From: Methylomonas sp. EFPC3
GTDB lineage: Bacteria; Pseudomonadota; Gammaproteobacteria; Methylococcales; Methylomonadaceae
Reading direction: 5' to 3'
Assembly (NCBI RefSeq): GCF_029643245.1
Contig: NZ_CP116398.1
Location: forward strand, 4,336,372 to 4,400,371
DNA: 64,000 nt
A program made the translations under genes and the position numbers. Below the pieces are notes generated by a model. That model was not told the origin of the DNA. It searched no databases and saw only the letters and a program-made list of their open reading frames with translations. Each line of letters starts with the position of its first letter. Position 1 is the stretch's first letter. Below, piece after piece: positions 41,190-50,112 of this stretch.

Positions 41190-43571
41190 ATGAATCACGC
41201 AGCACACAATAAACTCGTTTCATTTATCTGGTCGATCGCCGACGATTGTCTGCGCGATGTCTACGTCCGCGGCAAATACCGCGATGTCATCCTGCCGATG
41301 GTAGTATTGCGCCGCCTGGATGCGCTGTTAGAGCCCAGTAAAGACAAAGTCATGGAAGAGTTGGCGTTCCAGAAAAACGAGATGGGCCTGACCGAACTCG
41401 ACGATAACGGCCTGAAAGAAGCCTCCGGCTATGTGTTTTACAACACCAGCAAATGGACGCTCACCCAATTATTAAAGACCGCCACCAACAATCAGCAAAT
41501 CCTGCTGGCGAATGTCGAAGACTACTTGAACGGCTACAGCAGCAACGTCAAGGAAATCATCGACAAATTCAATCTCAAAACCCAAGTTCGGCACATGGCC
41601 GGCAAGGATGTTTTGCTCGGCGTCCTGGAAAAGTTTACCTCGCCCTACATCAACCTCACACCGTACGATAAGGAAGATCCTGATGGCAACCGGCTGCCAG
41701 TCCTTAGCAATCTGGGCATGGGTTATGTCTTTGAAGAGCTGATCCGAAAATTCAACGAAGAAAATAACGAAGAGGCCGGTGAACACTTCACGCCCCGCGA
41801 AGTGATCGAGTTGATGACCCATCTAATCTTCGATCCGGTAAAAGATCAACTCCCTCCAGTCATGACCATCTATGATCCGGCCTGCGGTTCCGGCGGCATG
41901 CTCACTGAGTCGCAAAACTTCATCAAGGACGAAGAGGGCGCTATTCGCGCGACTGGCGATGTCTATTTGTACGGCAAGGAGATCAACGACGAAACCTACG
42001 CCATCTGCAAATCCGACATGATGATCAAGGGCAACAACCCGGCCAACATCCGCGTCGGCTCCACGCTGTCCACGGATGAATTTGCCGGCACCCGCTTTGA
42101 TTTCATGCTCTCCAATCCGCCTTATGGCAAAAGCTGGGCCAGCGAGCAGAAATACATCAAAGACGGTGGCGATGTGATCGATGCCCGGTTTCGGGTGACG
42201 TTAAACGACTATTGGGGCAGGCCGGAAGCGCTAGATGCCACGCCGCGTTCCAGCGACGGCCAGTTGCTGTTTCTGATGGAAATGGTCAGCAAAATGAAGC
42301 CGCTGGATAAAAGCGCTGGTTCAAATAAAGGTGGTTCGCGCATCGCTTCCGTGCATAACGGCTCCAGCTTATTCACTGGCGATGCCGGTAGCGGCGAAAG
42401 CAATATTCGCCGCCACATCATCGAAAACGATTTGCTGGAAGCCATTATTCAATTGCCCAACAACCTGTTTTACAACACCGGCATCACCACTTATATCTGG
42501 TTGCTATCCAATCACAAGGCGCCCGAACGTAAAGGCAAAGTACAACTGATTGACGCCAGCCAGCTTTACCGCAAACTGCGCAAAAATCTTGGCAATAAAA
42601 ACTGCGAATTCGCTCCGGAACATATCCAGACCATCGCCGAAACCTATTTAAACTTGGCCACTCAAGAGCGTCAAACTGATGAAGCGGGTATCGCCGCTCG
42701 GGTCTTCGACAACAGCGATTTCGGCTACTACAAGGTCAATATCGAACGCCCGGACCGCCGCAAGGCTCAATTTAGCCAGGAACGGATTGAAACCTTACGT
42801 TTCGACAAGGCGTTAAATCAGCCGATGCAATGGATTTACCAGCAATGGGGCGATGCCGTCTATCAACCCGGCTGCCTGGAACAACACGAAAAAACCATTC
42901 TGGCCTGGTGCGAAGATAACGAACTGGGTCTCAACGCCAAAAATCGCAGCAAATTGCTCAGCCTGGATACCTGGCTGAAACAACAAAACCTGATGCAGAC
43001 AGCGCAAGCCTTGATGGCGGCTATCGGTACCGACCAATCGAGCGATTTTAACCAATTCAAGGTTTCCGTCGACGCCATACTCAAGGCGCAAGCGATCAAG
43101 CTGACCGCCAGCGACAAAAACGCTATCCTCAACGCCGTCAGTTGGTATGACGAAACCGCCGAGAAAGTCATCGCGCAAACCTTCAAACTCAATGGCGATA
43201 TGCTTGAAAAAATCTTGCAACGCCTGGATTGCAGCGAAGATGAGCTACCCGATTTTGGCGTTTACCCCGCCGGCAAAAAAGGCGAATACCTCAGCTACGA
43301 AGCCAACGCCGATTTGCGCGACAGCGAATCGGTGCCATTGAACGACCAGATTCACCGCTACTTCCGAGCCGAAGTGAAACCGCACGTCGCAGAAGCTTGG
43401 ATTAACCTGGATTCGGTCAAAATCGGTTACGAAATCAGCTTTAACAAATATTTCTATCGGCACAAACCGCTGCGTACTATGAATGACGTGGCTCAGGACA
43501 TCATCGCCCTGGAAAAGCAGGCCGAAGGCTTGATTGCCGATATTCTGGGCATTGACGTAAACCTGCTATAG
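41190..43571 (+). CDS. hsdM: Type I restriction-modification methyltransferase subunit
   Basis: 793 residues. N-terminal HsdM helical domain (VLRRLDALLEPSKDKVM), SAM motif DPACGSGG near 229-236, catalytic NPPY near 309, and a long C-terminal part rich in helices that makes it larger than the usual 500-550 residues. With HsdS it methylates adenine in a bipartite site. It starts the operon hsdM-DUF1016-hsdS-fic-hsdR. Confidence 0.93.
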   Translation: MNHAAHNKLVSFIWSIADDCLRDVYVRGKYRDVILPMVVLRRLDALLEPSKDKVMEELAFQKNEMGLTELDDNGLKEASGYVFYNTSKWTLTQLLKTATNNQQILLANVEDYLNGYSSNVKEIIDKFNLKTQVRHMAGKDVLLGVLEKFTSPYINLTPYDKEDPDGNRLPVLSNLGMGYVFEELIRKFNEENNEEAGEHFTPREVIELMTHLIFDPVKDQLPPVMTIYDPACGSGGMLTESQNFIKDEEGAIRATGDVYLYGKEINDETYAICKSDMMIKGNNPANIRVGSTLSTDEFAGTRFDFMLSNPPYGKSWASEQKYIKDGGDVIDARFRVTLNDYWGRPEALDATPRSSDGQLLFLMEMVSKMKPLDKSAGSNKGGSRIASVHNGSSLFTGDAGSGESNIRRHIIENDLLEAIIQLPNNLFYNTGITTYIWLLSNHKAPERKGKVQLIDASQLYRKLRKNLGNKNCEFAPEHIQTIAETYLNLATQERQTDEAGIAARVFDNSDFGYYKVNIERPDRRKAQFSQERIETLRFDKALNQPMQWIYQQWGDAVYQPGCLEQHEKTILAWCEDNELGLNAKNRSKLLSLDTWLKQQNLMQTAQALMAAIGTDQSSDFNQFKVSVDAILKAQAIKLTASDKNAILNAVSWYDETAEKVIAQTFKLNGDMLEKILQRLDCSEDELPDFGVYPAGKKGEYLSYEANADLRDSESVPLNDQIHRYFRAEVKPHVAEAWINLDSVKIGYEISFNKYFYRHKPLRTMNDVAQDIIALEKQAEGLIADILGIDVNLL

Positions 43572-43577
43572 GCGACG

Positions 43578-44681
43578 ATGATGCACGATGCCGAACCATT
43601 GAAATCAGCAAGCGAACATCCGTCGCTATCCGATGGACTAGCGCCGCTTTTCAGCAACATTGCTCTGGTTATTCAACAGTCACGTCAGCAAGTGCAGCAG
43701 GCCGTGAATAGTGCGATGGTGCAATGCTACTGGCAGATTGGCTGTTTGATTGTCGAACATGAACAACAGGGACAGGTGCGCGCCGCCTACGGTAAGCAAC
43801 AATTGCAAATGCTTTCTGAACGACTCACTGCGGAATTTGGTAAAGGCTTAGACATCACGAATTTACGTAAAATGCGACGATTTTATTTAAGCTTTCCAAT
43901 TCGAGAGACAGTGTCTCTCGAATTGAGTTGGTCGCATTACAAGCTATTGGCCAGCATCGAAAGCGACCAAGCTCGCGCATGGTATCAGCAGGAAGCCATT
44001 CAGCAATGCTGGAGCGTGCGGGCACTGGAACGGCAGATCGACAAACTCTACTACGAACGCCTGTTGTCCAGTCAGGATAAAGCACTGGTTCAAGCCGAGG
44101 CGCAGCAGCATATCGCCCATGAAAACCAGCGGCAACAGCAACTGCGGCCCCATGATGTATTGCGTGACCCCTATATTCTCGATTTTTTGAACCTACCCAG
44201 CCAGCATTTGTTGGAATCCGATCTGGAACAAGGCCTGCTGGATAACCTGCAAGCCTTCCTGCTGGAATTGGGTAAAGGCTTTGCCTTTGTCGCCCGGCAA
44301 CAGCGCATCCGCACCGAAGACCAGGACTTTTACATCGATCTGGTGTTTTACCATTTCAAGCTGAAGTGCTTTTTACTGATTGACCTGAAACTGGGCAAGC
44401 TCAGCCATCAAGATGTCGGCCAGATGGACAGCTATGTGCGCATCTACGACCAACAGCAACGCTCGGCGGACGACAACCCGACCATCGGCCTGATCCTGTG
44501 CAGCCAGAAAAGTGAGGCGGTCGTGAAGTATTCGGTGTTGACCGACAGCGAACAGTTGTTCGCCGCCAAATACCTGCCGTTTTTACCGACCGAAGCCGAG
44601 CTGAAACGCGAGTTGGAACGGGAGCGCATTAAAGTACAGGCGGAATTGCTGAATAAAACGGACGAGGCGGACGATGATTGA
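43578..44681 (+). CDS. DUF1016/YhcG-type PD-(D/E)XK nuclease-like protein
   Basis: 367 residues. The N-terminal DUF1016 domain (about 25-170: YWQIGCLIVEHEQQG, LTAEFGKGLDITNLRKMRRF) is followed by a PD-(D/E)XK nuclease-like domain: DFYIDLVFYH, then LLIDLKLG. The family often lies inside type I restriction operons, as here between hsdM and hsdS. It starts 6 bases after hsdM and overlaps hsdS by 8 bases. A restriction accessory or separate defence nuclease is likely; its exact role is unknown. Confidence 0.82.
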   Translation: MMHDAEPLKSASEHPSLSDGLAPLFSNIALVIQQSRQQVQQAVNSAMVQCYWQIGCLIVEHEQQGQVRAAYGKQQLQMLSERLTAEFGKGLDITNLRKMRRFYLSFPIRETVSLELSWSHYKLLASIESDQARAWYQQEAIQQCWSVRALERQIDKLYYERLLSSQDKALVQAEAQQHIAHENQRQQQLRPHDVLRDPYILDFLNLPSQHLLESDLEQGLLDNLQAFLLELGKGFAFVARQQRIRTEDQDFYIDLVFYHFKLKCFLLIDLKLGKLSHQDVGQMDSYVRIYDQQQRSADDNPTIGLILCSQKSEAVVKYSVLTDSEQLFAAKYLPFLPTEAELKRELERERIKVQAELLNKTDEADDD

Positions 44682-45963
44682 GCAACTGGCGGCTTTGCCG
44701 ACTTATGAGGCTTATAAGGATTCCGGTGTGGAATGGTTGGGGGAGATTCCGGCGCATTGGAATTTAACTCGCTTAAGCACACGTTTCGAAGAACGCAGGC
44801 AAAAAGTTTCTGATAAAGACTTTCTTCCCTTGTCAGTCACGAAAAATGGAATATTGCCGCAATTAGATTCTGCCGCAAAATCTAATGATGGTGACAATAG
44901 AAAATTGGTAAAAAAGGGCGACTTTGTTATCAATAGTCGATCAGATCGAAAAGGCTCTAGTGGGGTTTCCGATAGAGATGGTTCTGTTTCTCTGATTAAT
45001 ATTGTTTTGACACCGAATGGCATTGACTCCCAATACTGTAACTTTCTTTTGAAAAGTTACGCGTTTATTGAAGAGTTTTATCGCATGGGGCATGGAATTG
45101 TTGCCGATCTTTGGACTACTCGCTATGACGAGATGAAGGCGGTTATTTTGGGAGTTCCGCCTCTACTTGAACAAACTGCCATCGCCGATTTTCTGGACCG
45201 CAAAACCGCGCAAATCGATCAGGCCGTGGCGATCAAGGAACAACAAATCGACCTACTCAAAGAGCGCAAACAAATCCTGATTCAAAACGCCGTCACCCGT
45301 GGCCTTGACTCCAATGTGCCAATGCGCGATTCCGGTGTGGATTGGATCGGCGAGGTTCCGGCGCATTGGGAAGTGACTAGATTGAAATATATTTTTAGCG
45401 AAACTAATGAGCGTACAAAGACAGGCCAAGAGGTTTTGTTTTCTTTAAGAATGGAACAAGGACTTGTTCCGCATAACGATGTTTCGGATAAACATATAGC
45501 AGACGATAATTTGATCGATTATAAAATAATTCGTCCTGGTCAAATGATCATGAATCGAATGAGAGCTGCAATTGGTATTTTTGGGTTGGCAGATAAATTT
45601 GGATTGGTAAGTCCAGATTACGCTGTGTTTAATATAGGCCAGAATGCATTTCCAGAATATTTTTTACGCCTCTTCAAAACTCCGCTAATTGGCGAGCAAT
45701 TTCGATTAAATTCAAAAGGGTTGGGCACTGGTTCATCAGGATTTATGCGCCTCTATACTGAAAACTTTGGGGATATAAAGGTATCTCTGCCGTCCAAAGA
45801 AGAACAGGTAAATATCGTCACCTATATCGAAACCCAATCCGCCAAAATCGACCAGGCCATTGCCATCCAGCAACAGCAAATTGACAAACTCAAGGAATAC
45901 AAAGCCACGCTGATCAACAGCGCCGTCACTGGCAAAATCCGTATTCCTGAGGTTGCCGCATGA
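44674..45963 (+). CDS. hsdS: Type I restriction specificity subunit
   Basis: 429 residues with two target recognition domains, each opening with the same phrase (DSGVEWLGEIPAHW near 16 and DSGVDWIGEVPAHW near 216) and each closed by a helical spacer (DFLDRKTAQIDQAVAIKEQQ; YIETQSAKIDQAIAIQQQQ). The two variable halves are more AT-rich than the conserved parts, a sign of domain exchange. It gives the complex its DNA target, which cannot be read from sequence. Confidence 0.93.
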   Translation: MIEQLAALPTYEAYKDSGVEWLGEIPAHWNLTRLSTRFEERRQKVSDKDFLPLSVTKNGILPQLDSAAKSNDGDNRKLVKKGDFVINSRSDRKGSSGVSDRDGSVSLINIVLTPNGIDSQYCNFLLKSYAFIEEFYRMGHGIVADLWTTRYDEMKAVILGVPPLLEQTAIADFLDRKTAQIDQAVAIKEQQIDLLKERKQILIQNAVTRGLDSNVPMRDSGVDWIGEVPAHWEVTRLKYIFSETNERTKTGQEVLFSLRMEQGLVPHNDVSDKHIADDNLIDYKIIRPGQMIMNRMRAAIGIFGLADKFGLVSPDYAVFNIGQNAFPEYFLRLFKTPLIGEQFRLNSKGLGTGSSGFMRLYTENFGDIKVSLPSKEEQVNIVTYIETQSAKIDQAIAIQQQQIDKLKEYKATLINSAVTGKIRIPEVAA

Positions 45964-46715
45964 GCGCTTTGGCCGCCTTGCTCGAACAAGCCGAGGCCTT
46001 GCTGAGCCAATTGCAGCAATACCGCGATTGGGATAGCCGCAGCGTGGACAAGGCCACCGACATCGAATACACCTACGACAGCAACCGTATCGAAGGCAAC
46101 ACGCTAACCTTGCGCGAAACCGATCTGGTGATCAACAAGGGACTGACGATAGGAGGCAAGCCGCTGGTCGAGCATTTGGAGGCGATCAACCATTACGAGG
46201 CAGTGGAACTGATTCGCGAGATGGCCAGCCACGATGCCTGCTTCAGTCGGCACGACTTGTTGACCTTGCATGCCTTGGTCTTGCGCGGTATCGATAAACA
46301 GTATGCCGGTCGGTTTCGGGATATTCCGGTGATGATCAGCGGTAGCAGGCATACCCCGCCGCAACCCTGGCTACTGGAAGAGCAAATGACCGGGTATTTT
46401 GAGTTCTATGCGCAAAACCGGCAAAGCCTGCATCCGATTGTACTGGCCGCCGAACTGCATGAACAACTGGTGACGATTCACCCGTTTGTGGATGGCAATG
46501 GCCGCACCGCCCGCTTGGTCATGAATCTGATTTTGCTGCAACACGGCTACCCCATAGCCATTATTCACGGTGACACCGAATCCCGGCTGGCTTATTACGA
46601 TGCCTTGGAGCAATGTAACTTGGGGCAGGATAAACAGCCTTTTCATGGTTTGATTGCCGAGAAGGTCATCGAAGCCGTGCAGCGCCGATTAGCGCTACTT
46701 CAAAAAAAGGAGTAA
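45960..46715 (+). CDS. Fic-domain protein
   Basis: 251 residues. The catalytic motif HPFVDGNGRTAR is near 174-185, complete for AMP transfer. An inhibitory-helix motif SNRIEGN near 41-47 marks a class II Fic protein, normally self-inhibited through its glutamate. It overlaps hsdS by 4 bases and precedes hsdR by 6, so it is an integral operon member. It may modify a host or phage protein when restriction is disturbed; this is inference. Confidence 0.88.
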   Translation: MSALAALLEQAEALLSQLQQYRDWDSRSVDKATDIEYTYDSNRIEGNTLTLRETDLVINKGLTIGGKPLVEHLEAINHYEAVELIREMASHDACFSRHDLLTLHALVLRGIDKQYAGRFRDIPVMISGSRHTPPQPWLLEEQMTGYFEFYAQNRQSLHPIVLAAELHEQLVTIHPFVDGNGRTARLVMNLILLQHGYPIAIIHGDTESRLAYYDALEQCNLGQDKQPFHGLIAEKVIEAVQRRLALLQKKE

Positions 46716-46721
46716 TCAGGG

Positions 46722-49700
46722 ATGGTCAGCAAAACCTCCGAGAAAGAACTGGAAATCGCCATCGAAAAACAGCTGACCGGCACCTGTCTGGAAGCGCAAA
46801 AGGGTGTTGCCGAAGTGGGCGATCTGCCGTTCAGCCCCAACCACGGCTACCAACTTGGCTTGCCACAGGATTTCAACGCCCGTTACGCCATCGACAGCAA
46901 ACGCTTTTGGGCCTTTCTGGAGCACACCCAGCATGAAGAGCTGGAAAAGTTGCAGAAACACGGCGGCGATTGGCAGCTTAAAGTGTTGGAGCGCTTCGAT
47001 AAGCTGATCAAAAAATACGGCCTGCTGCATTTGCTGAAAAAGGGTTTGGGCGTCGACGATGCCACCTTGCACTTGATGTATCCAGCGCCGCTGGCCAGCA
47101 GTTCCGACAAGGTGAAGCAAAACTTCGCCGACAACATTTTCAGCAGCACTCGCCAAGTGCGCTATTCACTGAGCAATACCCTGGAAGAAATTGATCTGGT
47201 GTTGTTCATCAACGGTCTGCCGTTTGCCACGATGGAGCTGAAAAATCCCTGGACTGGCCAAACCGCGCGTTATCACGGCCAGAAACAATATCGCGAAGAT
47301 CGCGACATCAATCAGCCATTGCTGCAATTCGGCCGTTGTCTGGTGCATATGGCAGTGGATACCGATGAAATCTACATGACCACCAAATTGTCCGGACCGC
47401 ACACCTTCTTTTTGCCGTTTAACAAAGGCCACAACTACGGCGCCGGCAATCCGCCCAACCCAAACGGCCACAAAAGTGCGTATTTATGGCAGGAGGTGTT
47501 TAGCAAGGAGAGCGTTGCCAATATCATTCAGCATTTCGTGCGATTGGATGGCAGCAGTAAGGAGCCGCTGGATAAGCGAACCTTGTTTTTTCCGCGTTAT
47601 CACCAACTGGATGTGGTGCGCAAACTGGTAGCGCATGCCAGTCAAAACGGCGTGGGGCAAACCTATTTGATACAACACTCGGCGGGATCGGGTAAATCCA
47701 ATTCCATCACCTGGGCGGCGTATCAATTGATCGAAGCCTATCCGGCCAGTCTGGATACGCCGGGTGCGGTTGACTTGGAAAAGCCATTGTTCGATTCGGT
47801 AATTGTCGTCACCGACCGCCGCTTACTGGATAAGCAACTGCGCGAAAACATCAAGGATTTTTCCGAAGTCAAAAACATCGTCGCCCCGGCGTTCAAGTCT
47901 TCCGAGCTGAAAAGCGCCTTGGAGCAAGGCAAGAAAATCATCATTACCACCATCCAGAAATTCCCTTTTATCATCGACGGCATCGCCGATCTGAGTGACA
48001 AACGCTTTGCGGTGATCATCGACGAGGCCCATAGCTCGCAGAGTGGTTCCGCGCATGACAATATGAACCGGGCGATGGGCAAAAGCGAGCAGGCTGATGA
48101 AGAGCTGGATGTGCAGGACAAAATTCTGCAAGCCATGCAATCGCGAAAAATGCGTGGCAATGCCTCGTATTTAGCCTTTACCGCGACGCCAAAAAACACC
48201 ACCTTGGAAAAGTTCGGCGTTAAACAAGCGGATGGCAGTTTCGAGCCGTTTCATTTGTATTCCATGAAACAGGCGATCGAGGAAGGCTTTATCCTGGATG
48301 TGCTGGCCAATTACACCACGTATAAAAGCTATTACGAGATCCAGAAATCCATCACGGATAATCCGCTGTTCGACAGTGCCAAGGCACAGAAAAAGCTGCG
48401 CGCCTATGTCGAGCGCCACCAGCAGACCATTGCCGTGAAAGCGGAAATCATGCTCGACCATTTCATTCCGCAGGTGGTCAACAGCAAAAAACTCAAAGGC
48501 AAAGCCAAGGGCATGGTGATTACCCAGAACATCGAAGCGGCCATTCGTTATTACCGGGCGATTAGCCAGTTATTGAAGGACCGCGGCAATCCGTTCAAGG
48601 TAGCCATTGCCTTTTCCGGCACTAAAGAAGTGGATGGCATCGAGTACAGCGAAGCGCAGATTAATGGTTTTGCCGAAAATGAAACCCGCGATTATTTCGA
48701 TCAAGACGAGTACCGCTTGTTGATCGTCGCTAACAAATACTTGACCGGATTCGATCAGCCCAAGCTCAGTGCGATGTATGTCGATAAGAAGCTGCAAGGT
48801 GTGCTGGCGGTGCAAGCCTTGTCGCGATTGAACCGAGCAGCACCCAAGTGGGGTAAGAAAACCGAAGATTTGTTCATCCTGGATTTCTTTAATTCGGTAG
48901 ACGATATTAAAACGGCCTTCGATCCTTTCTATACAGCCACGCGCTTGTCGGAAGCCACGGATGTCAATGTATTGCATGAGTTAAAAGATGCGCTGGACGA
49001 GGTGGCGGTGTATGAGTGGTTTGAGGTTGAGCAGTTTGTCGAACTGTATTTTAGTAATGCCGATGCCCAGCAGCTAAGCCCTCTGATCGATACGGCGGCA
49101 GACCGATTCAATCAGGAATTGGCGCTTGATGAACTGGCTAAAGCCGACTTCAAGATCAAAGCTAAGCAGTTTGTCAAAATTTATGGGCAAATGGCGTCTA
49201 TCATCCCGTATGAAATTGTTGTTTGGGAAAAACTGTTCTGGTTCCTGAAGTTTCTAATCCCCAAGCTGATCGTGAAAGACCCCAATGCGGATCAGATTGA
49301 TGAATTGCTGGAGTCAGTGGATTTGTCATCTTATGGTTTGGAACGGGTCAAACTCAATCACAGTATTGGTCTGGATGCCAGCGAAACCGAGCTGGAGCCG
49401 CAAAACCCCAATCTGCGGGGAACGCATGGCAGTGGTGAGGAACACGATCCTCTGGATGAAATCATCCGCAGTTTTAACGAACGCTGGTTTCAGGGTTGGG
49501 GCGCAACGCCGGAAGAGCAACGCATCAAGTTCATCAACATCGCCGACGGTATCAAAGCGCATCCTGATTTCCAGGAAAAATATCAAAACAACCCCGACGT
49601 GCATACCCGAATCTTGGCGTTCGAAAAAATCTTTGAAGACGTGATACTCAAGAATCGCCGTAATGAACTAGAGCTATATAAGCTGCTTGCCAACGATCCA

Positions 49701-49748
49701 GCATTTAAAGCCGCTATGCAGCAGAGTTTGCGGCAAATGGTGGCTTGA
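46722..49748 (+). CDS. hsdR: Type I restriction endonuclease/translocase subunit
   Basis: 1008 residues. N-terminal nuclease region with IDLVLFINGLPFATMELK near 156-173 (PD-ExK type), helicase motif I HSAGSGKS near 318-325, motif II IDEAHSS near 432, then LAFTATP and later QALSRLNR. It moves DNA and cuts at a distance from unmodified sites. It closes the operon; hupB follows. Confidence 0.93.
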   Translation: MVSKTSEKELEIAIEKQLTGTCLEAQKGVAEVGDLPFSPNHGYQLGLPQDFNARYAIDSKRFWAFLEHTQHEELEKLQKHGGDWQLKVLERFDKLIKKYGLLHLLKKGLGVDDATLHLMYPAPLASSSDKVKQNFADNIFSSTRQVRYSLSNTLEEIDLVLFINGLPFATMELKNPWTGQTARYHGQKQYREDRDINQPLLQFGRCLVHMAVDTDEIYMTTKLSGPHTFFLPFNKGHNYGAGNPPNPNGHKSAYLWQEVFSKESVANIIQHFVRLDGSSKEPLDKRTLFFPRYHQLDVVRKLVAHASQNGVGQTYLIQHSAGSGKSNSITWAAYQLIEAYPASLDTPGAVDLEKPLFDSVIVVTDRRLLDKQLRENIKDFSEVKNIVAPAFKSSELKSALEQGKKIIITTIQKFPFIIDGIADLSDKRFAVIIDEAHSSQSGSAHDNMNRAMGKSEQADEELDVQDKILQAMQSRKMRGNASYLAFTATPKNTTLEKFGVKQADGSFEPFHLYSMKQAIEEGFILDVLANYTTYKSYYEIQKSITDNPLFDSAKAQKKLRAYVERHQQTIAVKAEIMLDHFIPQVVNSKKLKGKAKGMVITQNIEAAIRYYRAISQLLKDRGNPFKVAIAFSGTKEVDGIEYSEAQINGFAENETRDYFDQDEYRLLIVANKYLTGFDQPKLSAMYVDKKLQGVLAVQALSRLNRAAPKWGKKTEDLFILDFFNSVDDIKTAFDPFYTATRLSEATDVNVLHELKDALDEVAVYEWFEVEQFVELYFSNADAQQLSPLIDTAADRFNQELALDELAKADFKIKAKQFVKIYGQMASIIPYEIVVWEKLFWFLKFLIPKLIVKDPNADQIDELLESVDLSSYGLERVKLNHSIGLDASETELEPQNPNLRGTHGSGEEHDPLDEIIRSFNERWFQGWGATPEEQRIKFINIADGIKAHPDFQEKYQNNPDVHTRILAFEKIFEDVILKNRRNELELYKLLANDPAFKAAMQQSLRQMVA

Positions 49749-49815
49749 TCGTACTGAGAAATGTATTACTTTAATTAACTAAATTTATTAACTTCACTAA
49801 CCATTAACTCTAATT

Positions 49816-50088
49816 ATGAACAAATCTGAACTTATCGACGTCATCGCTAGCTACGCCAATTTGACCAAAGCCGACGCCGGCCGTGCATTGGATGGCATCA
49901 CTCAATCCATCCAAGCTGCTTTAAAAGCTGGCGATTCCGTGGCACTGGTGGGTTTTGGTACTTTTGAAGTGAAAGAACGCGCCGAACGCGCTGGACGTAA
50001 TCCGCAAACCGGTGAAGCGATTACGATTGCCGCCGCTAAACTGCCATCGTTTAAAGCCGGCAAAGGTCTGAAAGACGCGGTTCAGTAA
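49816..50088 (+). CDS. hupB: HU-type nucleoid protein
   Basis: 90 residues starting [20 protein letters not shown], with [20 protein letters not shown] and the C-terminal [16 protein letters not shown], the HU pattern. It lies between hsdR and the convergent traN, at the edge of the cargo zone. An ICE-borne HU could replace or aid host HU/IHF in excision or transfer. The 67 bases before it are very AT-rich. Confidence 0.93.
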   Translation: MNKSELIDVIASYANLTKADAGRALDGITQSIQAALKAGDSVALVGFGTFEVKERAERAGRNPQTGEAITIAAAKLPSFKAGKGLKDAVQ

Positions 50089-50094
50089 GGTTTA

Positions 50095-50112
50095 GGCCGC
50101 ATTATTGCGGCC
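50095..50112. terminator. Hairpin between convergent hupB and traN
   Basis: A perfect 6-bp stem GGCCGC/GCGGCC with loop ATTATT; it overlaps the traN stop codon and follows the hupB stop. There is no long T run. Confidence 0.45.

Noticed and set aside
40129..49748. BREX island (because of the BrxR-like WYL regulator)
   Set aside because: None of pglX, pglZ, brxC or brxL is present; the genes downstream are a complete type I restriction operon.
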